Assembly (NCBI RefSeq): GCF_003012775.1
Contig: NZ_PXYG01000002.1
Location: 558,001 to 622,000, forward strand
DNA from: Zobellella endophytica
GTDB lineage: Bacteria; Pseudomonadota; Gammaproteobacteria; Enterobacterales; Aeromonadaceae
Direction of reading: 5' to 3'
DNA length: 64,000 bases
A program made the position numbers and the translations under genes. Positions 28,111-36,237 of this stretch are shown here, in pieces. Numbering within the stretch: the stretch's first letter is position 1; each line of letters begins with the position of its first letter. Below the pieces are notes generated by a model. It was not told the DNA's origin, ran no database searches, and saw only the letters and a list, made by a program, of their open reading frames with translations.

Positions 28111-28839
28111 TTATGCCAGGTATTCGGCCAGTTCGTCACTGCCGCCGATATGGCGGCCGTCGATGAAGATCTGCGGCACAGTGGATCGGCCGGACACCGC
28201 TTTCAGGGTAATGCTGGTGGCATCCTGGCCCAGGATCACCTCTTCGTAGCGCATGCCCTGATCCAGCAGCATCTGCTTGGCCCGGGCACAAAAAGGGCAG
28301 CCCGGCTTGCTGAACAGGGTGATGGCGGAGGGCTTGGCGGCCTCGGGGTTGATGTAGGCCAGCATGGTGTCGGCGTCGGACACTTCGAAGGGGTCACCGG
28401 GCTTGTTCGGCTCGATGAACATCTGGTCGATGATGCCGTCTTTCACCAGCATGGAATAGCGCCAGGAGCGTTTGCCGAAACCCAGCTCCTGCTTGTCGAC
28501 CAGCATGCCCATGCCATCGGTAAACTCGCCGTTGCCGTCCGGGATCACCCGGATGTGCTCCGCTTCCTGATCCTTGAGCCAGGCGTTCATCACGAAGGTG
28601 TCGTTGACGCTGATGCAGACGATGTCGTCGATACCATTTTCGAACAGCACCGGCGCCAGTTCGTTGTAACGCGGCAGATGGGTGGAGGAACAGGTGGGGG
28701 TAAAGGCGCCGGGCAGGGAGAATACCACCACTGTCTTGCCCTTGAAGAGATCATCGCTGGTCACATCCACCCACTGCTCACCCTGGCGGGTACGGAAAGT
28801 CACTTGTGGAACGGCCCGGCCTGTTTTGTTGCTCAACAT
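28111..28839 (-). CDS. Hybrid peroxiredoxin-glutaredoxin (Prx5-type fusion)
   Basis: A 242-residue fusion enzyme reducing hydroperoxides with glutathione. The N-terminal Prx5 domain (1-165) has the peroxidatic C50 in PGAFTPTC. The C-terminal glutaredoxin (about 172-242) has CPFC at 181-184 and the cis-proline motif TVPQIF at about 220. Such PGdx fusions in Haemophilus and vibrios self-supply glutathionylation relief, and several are OxyR regulated. It is first in a minus-strand run followed by the Lpd-like reductase (57 bp) and oxyR. A candidate OxyR site precedes it. Confidence 0.95.
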   Translation of the reverse strand: MLSNKTGRAVPQVTFRTRQGEQWVDVTSDDLFKGKTVVVFSLPGAFTPTCSSTHLPRYNELAPVLFENGIDDIVCISVNDTFVMNAWLKDQEAEHIRVIPDGNGEFTDGMGMLVDKQELGFGKRSWRYSMLVKDGIIDQMFIEPNKPGDPFEVSDADTMLAYINPEAAKPSAITLFSKPGCPFCARAKQMLLDQGMRYEEVILGQDATSITLKAVSGRSTVPQIFIDGRHIGGSDELAEYLA

Positions 28840-28909
28840 ACTGAGGTCCTCATTTGGAGATTGTTTTCGGGAATGGACTCAGTATGCCGGGAATAATTTG
28901 ATTGTTATA

Positions 28910-28946
28910 ACTGTTTTTATAAATACATTTAATCGGTTTTGACTAT
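28910..28946 (-). promoter_or_regulatory. Candidate OxyR-binding site upstream of the peroxiredoxin fusion gene
   Basis: Two half sites (28910-28924 and 28932-28946) separated by 7 bp follow the OxyR layout ATAGNTNNNANCTAT-N7-ATAGNTNNNANCTAT. One half matches 8 of 10 fixed positions and the other 6 of 10. On the minus strand the site ends just ahead of the expected -35 position of a -10 box CATACT (28881-28886 on the plus strand as AGTATG), the usual geometry of OxyR-activated promoters. The surrounding AT-richness lowers the weight of the match. Confidence 0.4.
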
Positions 28947-28987
28947 TGGAAGCGAAAAGGGACGGCGTCGCCCTTTCCGCCACACCC

Positions 28988-29227
28988 TTATCCCAGCCCG
29001 TTCAGCAACCGCTGGTAGATTTCATCCTTCAGCCGCAGGCGCTGCATTTTAAGCTGTTCGAAATCCTCGTCCGATATCGGCATATTCCGGGATTCCAACC
29101 CCGCTATCTGGTGATCCAGTTTGTGATACTCGTTCGCCATCCGGGCAAACTCCGTATCCTGCTGCTTCAGCTGAGCAATTTTGTCGACGTATTCCGGAAA
29201 CTCGATGGTCAATGCATGGCTGTCCAT
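28988..29227 (-). CDS. YdcH family protein (DUF465)
   Basis: A 79-residue helical-hairpin protein of the YdcH/DUF465 family. The pattern FPEYVDKIAQLKQQDTEF, then YHKLDHQIAGLE and the C-terminal LKMQRLRLKDEIYQRL matches the family's two antiparallel helices. The function is unknown. It is on the minus strand 32 bp after dusA and may share its transcript. Confidence 0.85.
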   Translation of the reverse strand: MDSHALTIEFPEYVDKIAQLKQQDTEFARMANEYHKLDHQIAGLESRNMPISDEDFEQLKMQRLRLKDEIYQRLLNGLG

Positions 29228-29259
29228 GGGTCAGGCTCCTTCTGTTGGCTGAGGATGCC

Positions 29260-30249
29260 TTAACTATAGTCGACCACCGGCTCCGCTACCTTGGCCAGGG
29301 CGGCCTCGACCACCTCGATGCCGGCGCCGGGCTTGTGAGCGTTTTCGCTCAGGTGACGGCGCCAGGCCCGGGCACCGGGCAGGCCCTGGAAGAGGCCCAG
29401 GGTATGGCGGGTGATGTTGCCCAGATAGGTTCCCTTGCCGAGTTCCTGCTCGATATAGGGCAGCAGTTCGCGGATCACCTGGTGCCGGCTGATAACATCA
29501 TGCCGATCCCCGAACAGCTCGCCGTCCACCTGCGCCAGCAGGTAGGGGTTTTGGTAGACTTCCCGCCCCAGCATGACACCGTCCAGGTGACGCAGATGTT
29601 CCCGCGCCTCAGCCAGGGTCTTGATGCCGCCGTTGATGGCGATGGTCAGCCCCGGAAAGTCCCGCTTGAGCCGGTAGACCCGTTCATAGTCGAGCGGCGG
29701 TATCTCCCGGTTCTCCTTCGGGCTCAGGCCCTTGAGCCAGGCCTTGCGGGCGTGCACGATCAGCGCGTCCACCCCGGCGTCCACCAGCCTGTCGACCAGG
29801 GCGCAGAGGAATTCGTAGCTGTCCTGCTCGTCGATGCCGATGCGGGTCTTCACCGTGACCGGTATCGCCACTTCCGCCTTCATCGCCGCCACCCCGTCCG
29901 CCACCCGTCCGGGCTCGGCCATCAGACAGGCACCGAACAGGCCATTCTGCACCCGATCCGAGGGGCAGCCCACGTTCAGGTTGATCTCGTCGTAGCCGCG
30001 CTGCTCGGCGAGCCGGGCGCACCGGGCCAGCGCGTGCGCATCGCTGCCGCCCAACTGCAGCACCAGCGGATGCTCCTGCGCATTGAACGCCAGATAATCG
30101 CCCTTGCCGTGCAGTATGGCGCCGGTGGTCACCATTTCGGTATACAGCTGGGCATGGCGGCTGAGCAGCCGGTGGAAGTAACGGCAATGTTTATCCGTCC
30201 AGTCCAGCATGGGGGCAACAGAGAAACGGGCACTGGGATAATGACTCAT
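29260..30249 (-). CDS. dusA: tRNA-dihydrouridine(20/20a) synthase
   Basis: A 329-residue FMN-dependent TIM-barrel enzyme reducing U20/U20a in the tRNA D-loop. Diagnostic blocks are [23 protein letters not shown] near the N terminus, the catalytic cysteine in [41 protein letters not shown], and the FMN-phosphate region INGGI. The DusA subtype is supported by the [18 protein letters not shown] segment. It is divergent from zur, with a clear -10 TATAAT promoter in the gap. Confidence 0.96.
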   Translation of the reverse strand: MSHYPSARFSVAPMLDWTDKHCRYFHRLLSRHAQLYTEMVTTGAILHGKGDYLAFNAQEHPLVLQLGGSDAHALARCARLAEQRGYDEINLNVGCPSDRVQNGLFGACLMAEPGRVADGVAAMKAEVAIPVTVKTRIGIDEQDSYEFLCALVDRLVDAGVDALIVHARKAWLKGLSPKENREIPPLDYERVYRLKRDFPGLTIAINGGIKTLAEAREHLRHLDGVMLGREVYQNPYLLAQVDGELFGDRHDVISRHQVIRELLPYIEQELGKGTYLGNITRHTLGLFQGLPGARAWRRHLSENAHKPGAGIEVVEAALAKVAEPVVDYS

Positions 30250-30281
30250 GAGAACGACGACTTTTTGAACACAGGGCGCGC

Positions 30282-30310
30282 ATTATACCCAAGGCGGCTC
30301 ACAGACCCAA
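30282..30310 (-). promoter_or_regulatory. Sigma-70 promoter of dusA
   Basis: Read on the minus strand: -35 TTGGGT (30305-30310), 17-bp spacer, -10 TATAAT (perfect, 30282-30287). The start site would be near 30275, giving a leader of about 26 nt. Confidence 0.65.
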
Positions 30311-30381
30311 CCTCGATCCGATGAACCCGGATCAGGCTGTGCTAAGATGCGCTCAGGAGCCATTGAGGATCGTCATCGTTT

Positions 30382-30834
30382 ATGTCCATTCAACATCAGC
30401 TTGAGCGTGCCGAACGGCTGTGCCAGCAGCGCGGGGTGCGCTTTACCCCCACCCGCCGCCATGTGTTTACCCTAATGGCCGAGCACAAGGGGGCGGTCAG
30501 CGCCTACGATCTGTTGGACCGGCTCAAGGAGCTGGAGCCCAGCGCCAAGCCCCCCACCGTTTACCGGGCGCTGGATTTTCTGTTGTCCCAGGGCTTCGTG
30601 CACAAGGTGGAGTCGCTCAATGCTTTTCTGTTTTGCGACCACTTTGCCGAACACCATCCCATGCAGTTGCTGATCTGCGACCAGTGTGGGCTGGTCATCG
30701 AGCTGCACGACGAAGCCATCAACCGGGCCTTCAGCCAGCAGGCCGAGCTGCACGGCTTTGCCATCACCAGCCAGTCCATCGAGGCCCACGGCCACTGCCG
30801 GCAGTGCAAGGCGGAAAAAAGCGCAGGCTGCTGA
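30382..30834 (+). CDS. zur: Zinc uptake regulator Zur
   Basis: A 150-residue Fur-family repressor of the Zur type. The winged helix lies at about 10-85, with SAYDLLDRLKELEPSAKPPTVYRALDFLLSQGFVHKVESLNAF, the conserved Zur DNA-binding block (in outline YRALDFLLSQGFVHKVES). Structural zinc ligands are in ICDQCG (about 99-104) and HCRQC near the C terminus. The absence of the Fur-type HHDH run and the strong match to E. coli Zur favour zinc sensing. It is divergent from dusA. Confidence 0.93.
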   Translation: MSIQHQLERAERLCQQRGVRFTPTRRHVFTLMAEHKGAVSAYDLLDRLKELEPSAKPPTVYRALDFLLSQGFVHKVESLNAFLFCDHFAEHHPMQLLICDQCGLVIELHDEAINRAFSQQAELHGFAITSQSIEAHGHCRQCKAEKSAGC

Positions 30835-30874
30835 TATAGTTAAGGCTCGTCACGGCCCTGTTCAAGGATGAGTT

Positions 30875-31081
30875 ATGGGCAAATTGATCAAGTGGCTGCT
30901 GATCCTGGCGGTGGCCGTACTGGTATTGAGCGAGGTGAATCTGAGCGCTTCGCTCTACAGGTATGAAGACAACCAGATTGAAATCATCTTTCCCCGCTGG
31001 CGGACCGAGTCCCCCTGGTATTACCTGAGATGGAATCCGGGGCGGGAAGAGTTCATCCACCGCTGGCACCCGGAAGCATGA
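30875..31081 (+). CDS. Small single-pass membrane protein of unknown function
   Basis: A 68-residue protein with one N-terminal hydrophobic segment (about residues 5-24) and a short, aromatic-rich extracytoplasmic tail (RWRTESPWYYLRWNPG). It has no cysteine pair or known motif, and I do not recognise a family. It begins 40 bp after zur on the same strand and could be part of its transcript. The AAGGATG stretch upstream is an adequate ribosome site. Confidence 0.6.
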   Translation: MGKLIKWLLILAVAVLVLSEVNLSASLYRYEDNQIEIIFPRWRTESPWYYLRWNPGREEFIHRWHPEA

Positions 31082-31147
31082 CCTGGATCAGTCGCCTCCC
31101 CTACCCCCATGGTAGTATCCGGTTATCCAATACCGGGGCCTACCGCC

Positions 31148-32029
31148 ATGAGCGATATATTGACCACCCTCTTGCTGCCCCTGATGCTGGCGCTGATGAC
31201 GCTGGTGATGGGCATGACTCTGGAAGTCAGCCACTTCAGCCGGCTGCTGGGTACCCCGGGGCCACTGCTGCTGGGCCTGGGGATGCAGTGGCTGCTGCTG
31301 CCCCTGCTGGCCTGGCTGCTGATTGTCATGCTTGAACTGCCGACGTCGATTGCCGCCGGGGTGATCCTGGTGGCCGCCGCTCCCGGCGGCGCCACCTCCA
31401 ACCTGTTCAGCTTCCTGGCCGACGGCGACACCGCCCTGTCGGTGAGCCTCACCGCGCTGGTTGGCCTGCTGACCCCCGTCTGGATGCCGCTGGCGGTGAT
31501 GACCCAACTGCACTGGCTGGGCCTGGACAGCCACGAGCTGTCCCTGCCCCTGGGTCGCACCATGGTGCAGCTGGCGCTGATCGGCATACTGCCGGTGGCG
31601 ATCGGCATGGGAATTCGTCAACGCTACCGGCGCTGGGTGGAACGCCACCAGTCCCGGCTCAAGCAACTGGTGAGCCTATCATTCATGCTGGTACTGCTGG
31701 CGCTGGTGGCCCGCAACCTGAAGCACCTGCCTTCCCTGTTCGGCCCCCCGGCCCTGGCCATGCTGCTGCTGTGCACCCTGGCCCTGACCTGCGGCTACCT
31801 GGCCGCCCGCCTGGCCAAGTGCCCGGAGGCGAGCTGTCGCAGCCTGGCATTCGAGGTGGGCATCCAGAACGGCGCCACCGCCATGCTGGTGGCCTATACC
31901 CAGCTCGGCTCGGAGGCTCTCGCGGTGATGGCCCTGCTCTACGGCATCCTGATGAACATCCCCGCCTTGGCGCTGCTGGCCTGGTTCCGTAAAAAAGGAC
32001 GACGGGGAGCGGTGCTGAGCGTGCAGTAA
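31148..32029 (+). CDS. Bile acid:sodium symporter (BASS) family transporter
   Basis: A 293-residue integral membrane protein with about nine hydrophobic segments. It has the BASS/SBF signatures AAGVILVAAAPGGATSNLFSFLADGD (crossover region; central motif APGGATSN) and the C-terminal FEVGIQNGATAMLVAY. Members use a sodium gradient to import organic anions, but the substrate cannot be told from sequence. The start at 31148 gives a normal N terminus directly in the first membrane segment; an earlier in-frame start exists. A hairpin (32035-32062) follows the stop codon. Confidence 0.9.
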   Translation: MSDILTTLLLPLMLALMTLVMGMTLEVSHFSRLLGTPGPLLLGLGMQWLLLPLLAWLLIVMLELPTSIAAGVILVAAAPGGATSNLFSFLADGDTALSVSLTALVGLLTPVWMPLAVMTQLHWLGLDSHELSLPLGRTMVQLALIGILPVAIGMGIRQRYRRWVERHQSRLKQLVSLSFMLVLLALVARNLKHLPSLFGPPALAMLLLCTLALTCGYLAARLAKCPEASCRSLAFEVGIQNGATAMLVAYTQLGSEALAVMALLYGILMNIPALALLAWFRKKGRRGAVLSVQ

Positions 32030-32034
32030 ACGAC

Positions 32035-32062
32035 AAGGCCGGCTCCTTGCGGGACCGGTCTT
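32035..32062 (+). terminator. Possible hairpin terminator after the BASS gene
   Basis: AAGGCCGG (32035-32042) pairs with CCGGTCTT (32055-32062) with one G-T wobble and a 12-nt loop, 5 bp after the stop codon. There is no T run after the stem, so it is a weak candidate. Confidence 0.25.
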
Positions 32063-32142
32063 GCAGACTGCTGACAAGCCTTCGGGTTTACCTAAACACG
32101 CAACACTCATGCCAAAACAGGCGGGCAAAGGGAACAGCTCCG

Positions 32143-32234
32143 CCGACCGTCACATGCCAGGGGGCGCGAAGCGCCTTGCACCGCCGCCAGCATCGCAAAG
32201 CGATGAGATGGCGGTTTCCGCGACATCCGGCATG
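32143..32234 (+). repeat. Dispersed structured repeat, module 1 (copy A)
   Basis: A 92-bp unit that shares its first 41 bp exactly with 51603-51643 and ends with the same conserved tail. It can fold as a three-way junction: outer stem CATGCC/GGCATG (32153-32158 with 32229-32234), hairpin GGCGC-GAA-GCGCC (32163-32175), and a second hairpin whose outer arms CCGCCA/TGGCGG (32184-32189, 32209-32214) enclose CATCGC-aaa-GCGATG. The second hairpin differs completely in sequence from copy B but is also self-complementary. No protein is evident. Confidence 0.8.
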
Positions 32235-32251
32235 GGCCGAGCAATACAGGG

Positions 32252-32372
32252 GGCGAGCTCGTCTCGCCGTGACGAGCGGTTTCAGCCTGACCGAACATCC
32301 AGTGAATGTTCGCAGCAGGCTGAAACCGCGAGTGTCTTGTCCAGAAGCGTGTCGGGGGAGTTGGTCCTTTGG
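32252..32372 (-). repeat. Dispersed structured repeat, module 2 (copy A, inverted)
   Basis: A 121-bp unit homologous, on the opposite strand, to 51290-51410. It contains a perfect 13-bp stem (32277-32289 with 32316-32328) around a 26-nt apical region nearly identical in both copies, and next to it GGCGAG/CTCGCC (32252-32268). Together with module 1 it fills most of the 377-bp gap between the BASS gene and alr; the leftover flanks (32063-32142 and 32373-32406) show nothing recognisable. Confidence 0.8.
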
Positions 32373-32406
32373 CTGACTCGTACCAGTGAAAAAGGCAACT
32401 TTGTCA

Positions 32407-33495
32407 TCAACCGATATATTCGAGCCTGGGTCGGGCGGTCATCCGGGTGACCAGCTCATAGGCGATGGTGCCCACATGGCGGGCCACCTCTTCCGCCGCC
32501 AGGCCCTCGCCCCACAGCAGCACCTCGTCTCCCACCTTGTCGGTGGCGTCCGGCCCCAGGTCGACGGTGGCCATGTCCATCGATACCCGGCCCGCCAGGG
32601 GTACCCTACGGCCGTTCACCAGCACCGGGGTTCCGGGCGGCGCCATGCGCGGGTAGCCGTCGCCGTAGCCCACCGCGATCACCCCGATACGGGTATCCCG
32701 CAGGCTCACCCAGGAGCCGGCATAGCCCACCGGCTCGCCGGCCTTGAGCTCGCGCACCGCGATCAGGCTGGTGGTGAAGTCCATCGCCGGGCGCAGGCCG
32801 AAGTCGCTGCCCTGCCGGTCACCGAAAGGGGTGATACCGTACAACATGATACCCGGGCGGATATAGTCGGCGTGAGCCTCGGGAAAGGCGATAACACCGG
32901 CGGAGTTGCACAGCGCGATAGCCTTGACCTTGCCGGCGGTCACCTGCTTGAAACGGGTGATCTGGGCCTGGGTCACCGCCTGCTGCTCGGGCTCGTCGGC
33001 CCGGGCGAAGTGGGTCATGGCATTGACCGGCTGCACTACCCTGGCAATGGCCGCCAGCCGGGCGAACACCTCGTCGGCCTGCTCGGGGGCAAAGCCCACC
33101 CGGTGCATGCCCGAGTCAATTTTCACCCAAACGGTGACCGGTGCGGCCAGCGGGGTCTGCTCCAGTGCCTCGAGCTGGGCGTACTGGTGAATGCAGATCT
33201 GAAAATCATTGAGCGCGGCGTATTCCAGCTGACTGAGGTTGAAGAATCCTTCCAGCAGCAGTATCGGCTGGCGGATACCGCCGGCCCGCAGCTTTTGTGC
33301 TTCCTCGAAGCGGGCCACCGCGAACAGTTCGGCCTCGTCCTTGAGTGCGGCCGCCACCGTCAGGTCACCGTGGCCGTAGGCGTTGGCCTTGACCACGGCG
33401 ATGGCCCTGGCGCCCGGGGCCAGCTGTTTGGCTACCCGCAGGTTGTGCCGTACCGCTTCCAGATTGATGCGGGCCACTGCCCCCGTTGCATCCAT
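32407..33495 (-). CDS. alr: Alanine racemase
   Basis: A 362-residue PLP enzyme interconverting L- and D-alanine for peptidoglycan. The PLP lysine is K36 in AVVKANAYGHG. The catalytic tyrosine region VGYAGSWV and the RPGIMLYGITPF block are present, with GRVSMDMATVDLG near the C terminus. It lies 9 bp downstream of dnaB, the same dnaB-alr order as in E. coli and vibrios, and is probably cotranscribed with it. Confidence 0.97.
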   Translation of the reverse strand: MDATGAVARINLEAVRHNLRVAKQLAPGARAIAVVKANAYGHGDLTVAAALKDEAELFAVARFEEAQKLRAGGIRQPILLLEGFFNLSQLEYAALNDFQICIHQYAQLEALEQTPLAAPVTVWVKIDSGMHRVGFAPEQADEVFARLAAIARVVQPVNAMTHFARADEPEQQAVTQAQITRFKQVTAGKVKAIALCNSAGVIAFPEAHADYIRPGIMLYGITPFGDRQGSDFGLRPAMDFTTSLIAVRELKAGEPVGYAGSWVSLRDTRIGVIAVGYGDGYPRMAPPGTPVLVNGRRVPLAGRVSMDMATVDLGPDATDKVGDEVLLWGEGLAAEEVARHVGTIAYELVTRMTARPRLEYIG

Positions 33496-33504
33496 CTCTG
33501 CTCC

Positions 33505-34899
33505 TTAATAGTCATCATCGAAATCCGGTCCGGCGTAGTTGTCGAAGCGGGAAAACTGCCCCTGGAACGTCAGCCGGACCTTGCCTATGGGTCCGTTACG
33601 TTGCTTGCCGATGATGATTTCAGCGATGCCCTTGTCCGGGCTGTCGTCGTGGTAGACCTCGTCCCGGTAGATAAACATGATGAGGTCGGCGTCCTGCTCG
33701 ATGGAGCCCGACTCCCGCAGATCCGAGTTCACCGGCCGCTTGTCTGCCCGTTGTTCCAGGCTGCGGTTGAGCTGGGACAGGGCCACCACCGGCACCTGCA
33801 GCTCCTTGGCCAGGGCCTTGAGCGAGCGGGAGATCTCGGCGATTTCCAGGGTTCGGTTATCGGACAGGCTGGGGACCGTCATCAGTTGCAGATAGTCCAC
33901 CATGATCATGCTGATGCCGCCGTGTTCTCGCGCCACGCGCCGGGCGCGGGAGCGGACTTCGGTCGGCGTCAGGCCGGAAGAGTCGTCGATATAGAGCTGA
34001 CCCTTTTCCAGCAGCATGCCCATGGTCGAGGACAATCTGGCCCAGTCTTCATCATCCAGCTGCCCGGTGCGTATGCGGGTCTGATCGATACGTCCCAGGG
34101 AAGCAAGCATCCGCATAATAATCTGCTCAGATGGCATTTCCAAGGAGAAGATGAGTACTGGTTTATCATTTGTTAGTGCAGCGTGCTCGCAAAGGTTCAT
34201 TGCAAAAGTAGTTTTACCCATAGAGGGTCGGGCTGCCACTATAATCAGGTCCGAAGACTGCAGTCCGGCAGTTTTTTTATCCAGATCCGTGTATCCGCTG
34301 GACACCCCGGTGATGCCCTGATGGGGATTTTTATAAAGATCTTCGATGCGGTCGATGGTCTTCTCGAGCAGCACCCGCAGGGGTTGGGGGCCGTCGTTGG
34401 CATTGGTGCGGCTCTCGGCAATCTTGAACACCTTGGTTTCGGCCAGATCCAGCAGATCGGCGGAGTTGCGTCCCTGGGGATCGAAACCGGCCTCGGCGAT
34501 CTCGTTGGCCACCGAGATCATCTCCCGCACCACCGCCCGCTCGCGCACAATATCCGCATAGGCGCCGATGTTGGCGGCGCTGGGGGTGTTCTTGGCGATT
34601 TCCACCAGGTAGGAAAAGCCGCCCACGGTATCCAGCGCCTCGTGCCGCTCCAGCTCTTCCTGCACCGTAATGAGATCGATGGGGTTGCCCGCCTGGCTCA
34701 GCCGCTGCATGGCCTGGAAGATCAAGCGGTGCGGCCGGCTGTAGAAATCCGGCTCCGAGACTTTCTCCGCCACCCGATCCCAGGCGTTGTTGTCCAGCAA
34801 CAGCCCACCCAGCACGGATTGTTCCGCCTCGAAGGAATGGGGTGGCATCTTGAGCTGGGCCACGGCCTTGTCGGTCTTGGTGGCGGTCTTTTCTGTCAT
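33505..34899 (-). CDS. dnaB: Replicative DNA helicase DnaB
   Basis: A 464-residue hexameric helicase unwinding DNA at the fork. The N-terminal DnaG-interacting domain (HSFEAEQSVLGGLLLDN, about 21-37) is followed by a linker and the RecA-like C-terminal domain with Walker A ARPSMGKTTFA and Walker B MIMVDYLQLM, plus SQLNRSLEQRADKRP. No intein is present. ATG at 34899 is chosen; a GTG four codons upstream is possible. The length agrees with E. coli DnaB (471). Confidence 0.97.
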   Translation of the reverse strand: MTEKTATKTDKAVAQLKMPPHSFEAEQSVLGGLLLDNNAWDRVAEKVSEPDFYSRPHRLIFQAMQRLSQAGNPIDLITVQEELERHEALDTVGGFSYLVEIAKNTPSAANIGAYADIVRERAVVREMISVANEIAEAGFDPQGRNSADLLDLAETKVFKIAESRTNANDGPQPLRVLLEKTIDRIEDLYKNPHQGITGVSSGYTDLDKKTAGLQSSDLIIVAARPSMGKTTFAMNLCEHAALTNDKPVLIFSLEMPSEQIIMRMLASLGRIDQTRIRTGQLDDEDWARLSSTMGMLLEKGQLYIDDSSGLTPTEVRSRARRVAREHGGISMIMVDYLQLMTVPSLSDNRTLEIAEISRSLKALAKELQVPVVALSQLNRSLEQRADKRPVNSDLRESGSIEQDADLIMFIYRDEVYHDDSPDKGIAEIIIGKQRNGPIGKVRLTFQGQFSRFDNYAGPDFDDDY

Positions 34900-35243
34900 C
34901 GGTCGTCTCACTGATTTGCCAAAACACCATTATCGGGATTTTACGCGAGGTCCGAAAGTCCCATTCACCCTTGCGCCAGGCTGGACCCCTTTCCCCGGAT
35001 TCAGGAGGCTCCCTGATGAAGGGGCCATCCCTCACCCGGCGATTGGCCTGAATAAAGAACAGTCGGAGCGGCCCTCCAGGTCCGCCTTTATGCCGTTTGG
35101 CCACCCGGTGCGCTTTCCCTGGGCCAAACGCGTCTGACTTCGACAGCACGGCGATACGGTCGGTGGCTGCCGGCTTAATCACCAGTTGACATAACATGTC
35201 GCTGCTTTAGGATGTTGCTTGTCTGTAACCCAAGGAAACTACT
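34900..35243. other. Intergenic region between dnaB and the Tim44-like gene
   Basis: These 344 bp between divergent genes hold no convincing coding sequence. The only strong structure is a perfect 9-bp inverted repeat, CGTTTGGCC (35094-35102) and GGCCAAACG (35122-35130), with a 19-nt spacer. The right end carries the promoter of the Tim44-like gene. The dnaB promoter must lie in the left third but I see no convincing hexamers. Confidence 0.6.
35186..35213 (+). promoter_or_regulatory. Sigma-70 promoter of the Tim44-like gene
   Basis: A perfect -35 TTGACA (35186-35191) is followed after 16 bp by TAGGAT (35208-35213). The -35 overlaps a small palindrome GACAT-aac-ATGTC (35188-35200) that could be an operator. 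The start codon follows about 25 nt after the expected start site. Confidence 0.55.
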
Positions 35244-36089
35244 ATGCGTAAACTTCTTGCCCTGTTTACCCTGATCTTCGCGGTCGGCATCAGCACCACC
35301 GCTTTCGATGCGGAAGCCCGTAAGCTGGGCGGTGGCAGCCGCTCGGTCGGTAAGTCGTACCAGACCGCGCCCAGCCAGCCGACCCAGCAGAATGTCAACC
35401 GCAACACCACCAACCAGACCCAGCAGACCGGCAAGAAATCCGGCCTGATGGGCGGCCTGCTCGGCGGCCTGCTGGCCGGCGGCCTGTTCGCCTACCTGCT
35501 CGGTTCCGGCGCCTTCGAAGGCTTCCAGTTCATGGACTTCCTCCTGATCGCGGGCCTGGCCTTCGCCGCCATCATGATTTTCCGCATGCTTCGCCAGACC
35601 AAGGCCCCGGCCCCGCGCCCGGCCTACGGTGGCCCGCAGCAGTTTGAAGCCGCCCGCCCGGCACCGGCAAACGGCGCCGCGTCCGGCTTTGGTGCCAGCG
35701 AGGTGCCCTTCAACCTGCCGCCGAACTTCGACATGCAGGCGTTTCTGCAAGGCTCCCGCGAGCACTACCGCACCCTGCAGCAAGCCTGGAACCAGAACGA
35801 TCTGGAGAAAATCCGCGAGTACGTCAGCCCCGAACTCTTTGCCGAACTGAGCCAGGAACGCGCCAGGCTCAGCGGCGAGCAGCACACCGAGGTGATGTTC
35901 GTCGATGCGGAACTGGTGCGGGCCGATCACAGTGCCAGCCTGGCCCAGGTCAGCCTCAAGTTCAGTGGCCGCTACCGCGACAGCCACGAAAGCGTAGAGC
36001 AGGATATCCGCGAGGTATGGCACCTGGAGCGCGATCTTACCCGGCCCAATGCCCCTTGGCTGATTGTCGGCCTGGAAGACCAGGCCTGA
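35244..36089 (+). CDS. Tim44-like domain membrane protein
   Basis: A 281-residue protein with a signal peptide or first membrane segment (about 1-22), a Gln/Thr/Asn-rich spacer (about 40-65), a Gly-rich hydrophobic hairpin (MGGLLGGLLAGGLFAYLLG and FLLIAGLAFAAIMIFRML, about 69-118), a Pro/Ala linker, and a C-terminal Tim44-like domain (about 155-280). Bacterial Tim44-like proteins of this layout are widespread in gammaproteobacteria; membrane association is clear but the function is not defined. A strong terminator follows. Confidence 0.88.
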   Translation: MRKLLALFTLIFAVGISTTAFDAEARKLGGGSRSVGKSYQTAPSQPTQQNVNRNTTNQTQQTGKKSGLMGGLLGGLLAGGLFAYLLGSGAFEGFQFMDFLLIAGLAFAAIMIFRMLRQTKAPAPRPAYGGPQQFEAARPAPANGAASGFGASEVPFNLPPNFDMQAFLQGSREHYRTLQQAWNQNDLEKIREYVSPELFAELSQERARLSGEQHTEVMFVDAELVRADHSASLAQVSLKFSGRYRDSHESVEQDIREVWHLERDLTRPNAPWLIVGLEDQA

Positions 36090-36104
36090 GCCCCGCCGTT
36101 ACAG

Positions 36105-36128
36105 AAGCTGCCCCCGGGCAGCTTTTTT
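36105..36128 (+). terminator. Rho-independent terminator of the Tim44-like gene
   Basis: An 8-bp stem AAGCTGCC-CCCG-GGCAGCTT is followed by TTTT, starting 16 bp after the stop codon at 36089. Textbook form. Confidence 0.92.
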
Positions 36129-36237
36129 ACTGCAGCTCCCCGTCCACCCTGTCGGCGGCGCATACAACCCCATTTATCTTTACTTGAAAATAAACTATCG
36201 TGTAACCAGACTGTAAATATCCTGTTGTGGTGACGCC

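Noticed and set aside
32143-32234. Module 1 as an integron attC site
   Set aside because: It lacks the RYYYAAC/GTTRRRY core sites at its ends, and no integrase or cassette is nearby.
32373-32391. CTGACTC near copy A of the structured repeats as a second Tn5-like end
   Set aside because: Only 7 bases match, the orientation points outward, and no partner end or 9-bp duplication is found around 32.0-32.4 kb.
35142-35155. 14-base match CAGCACGGCGATAC also at 51681-51694
   Set aside because: A match of this length is expected several times by chance in a 64-kb window, and the surroundings show no further similarity.
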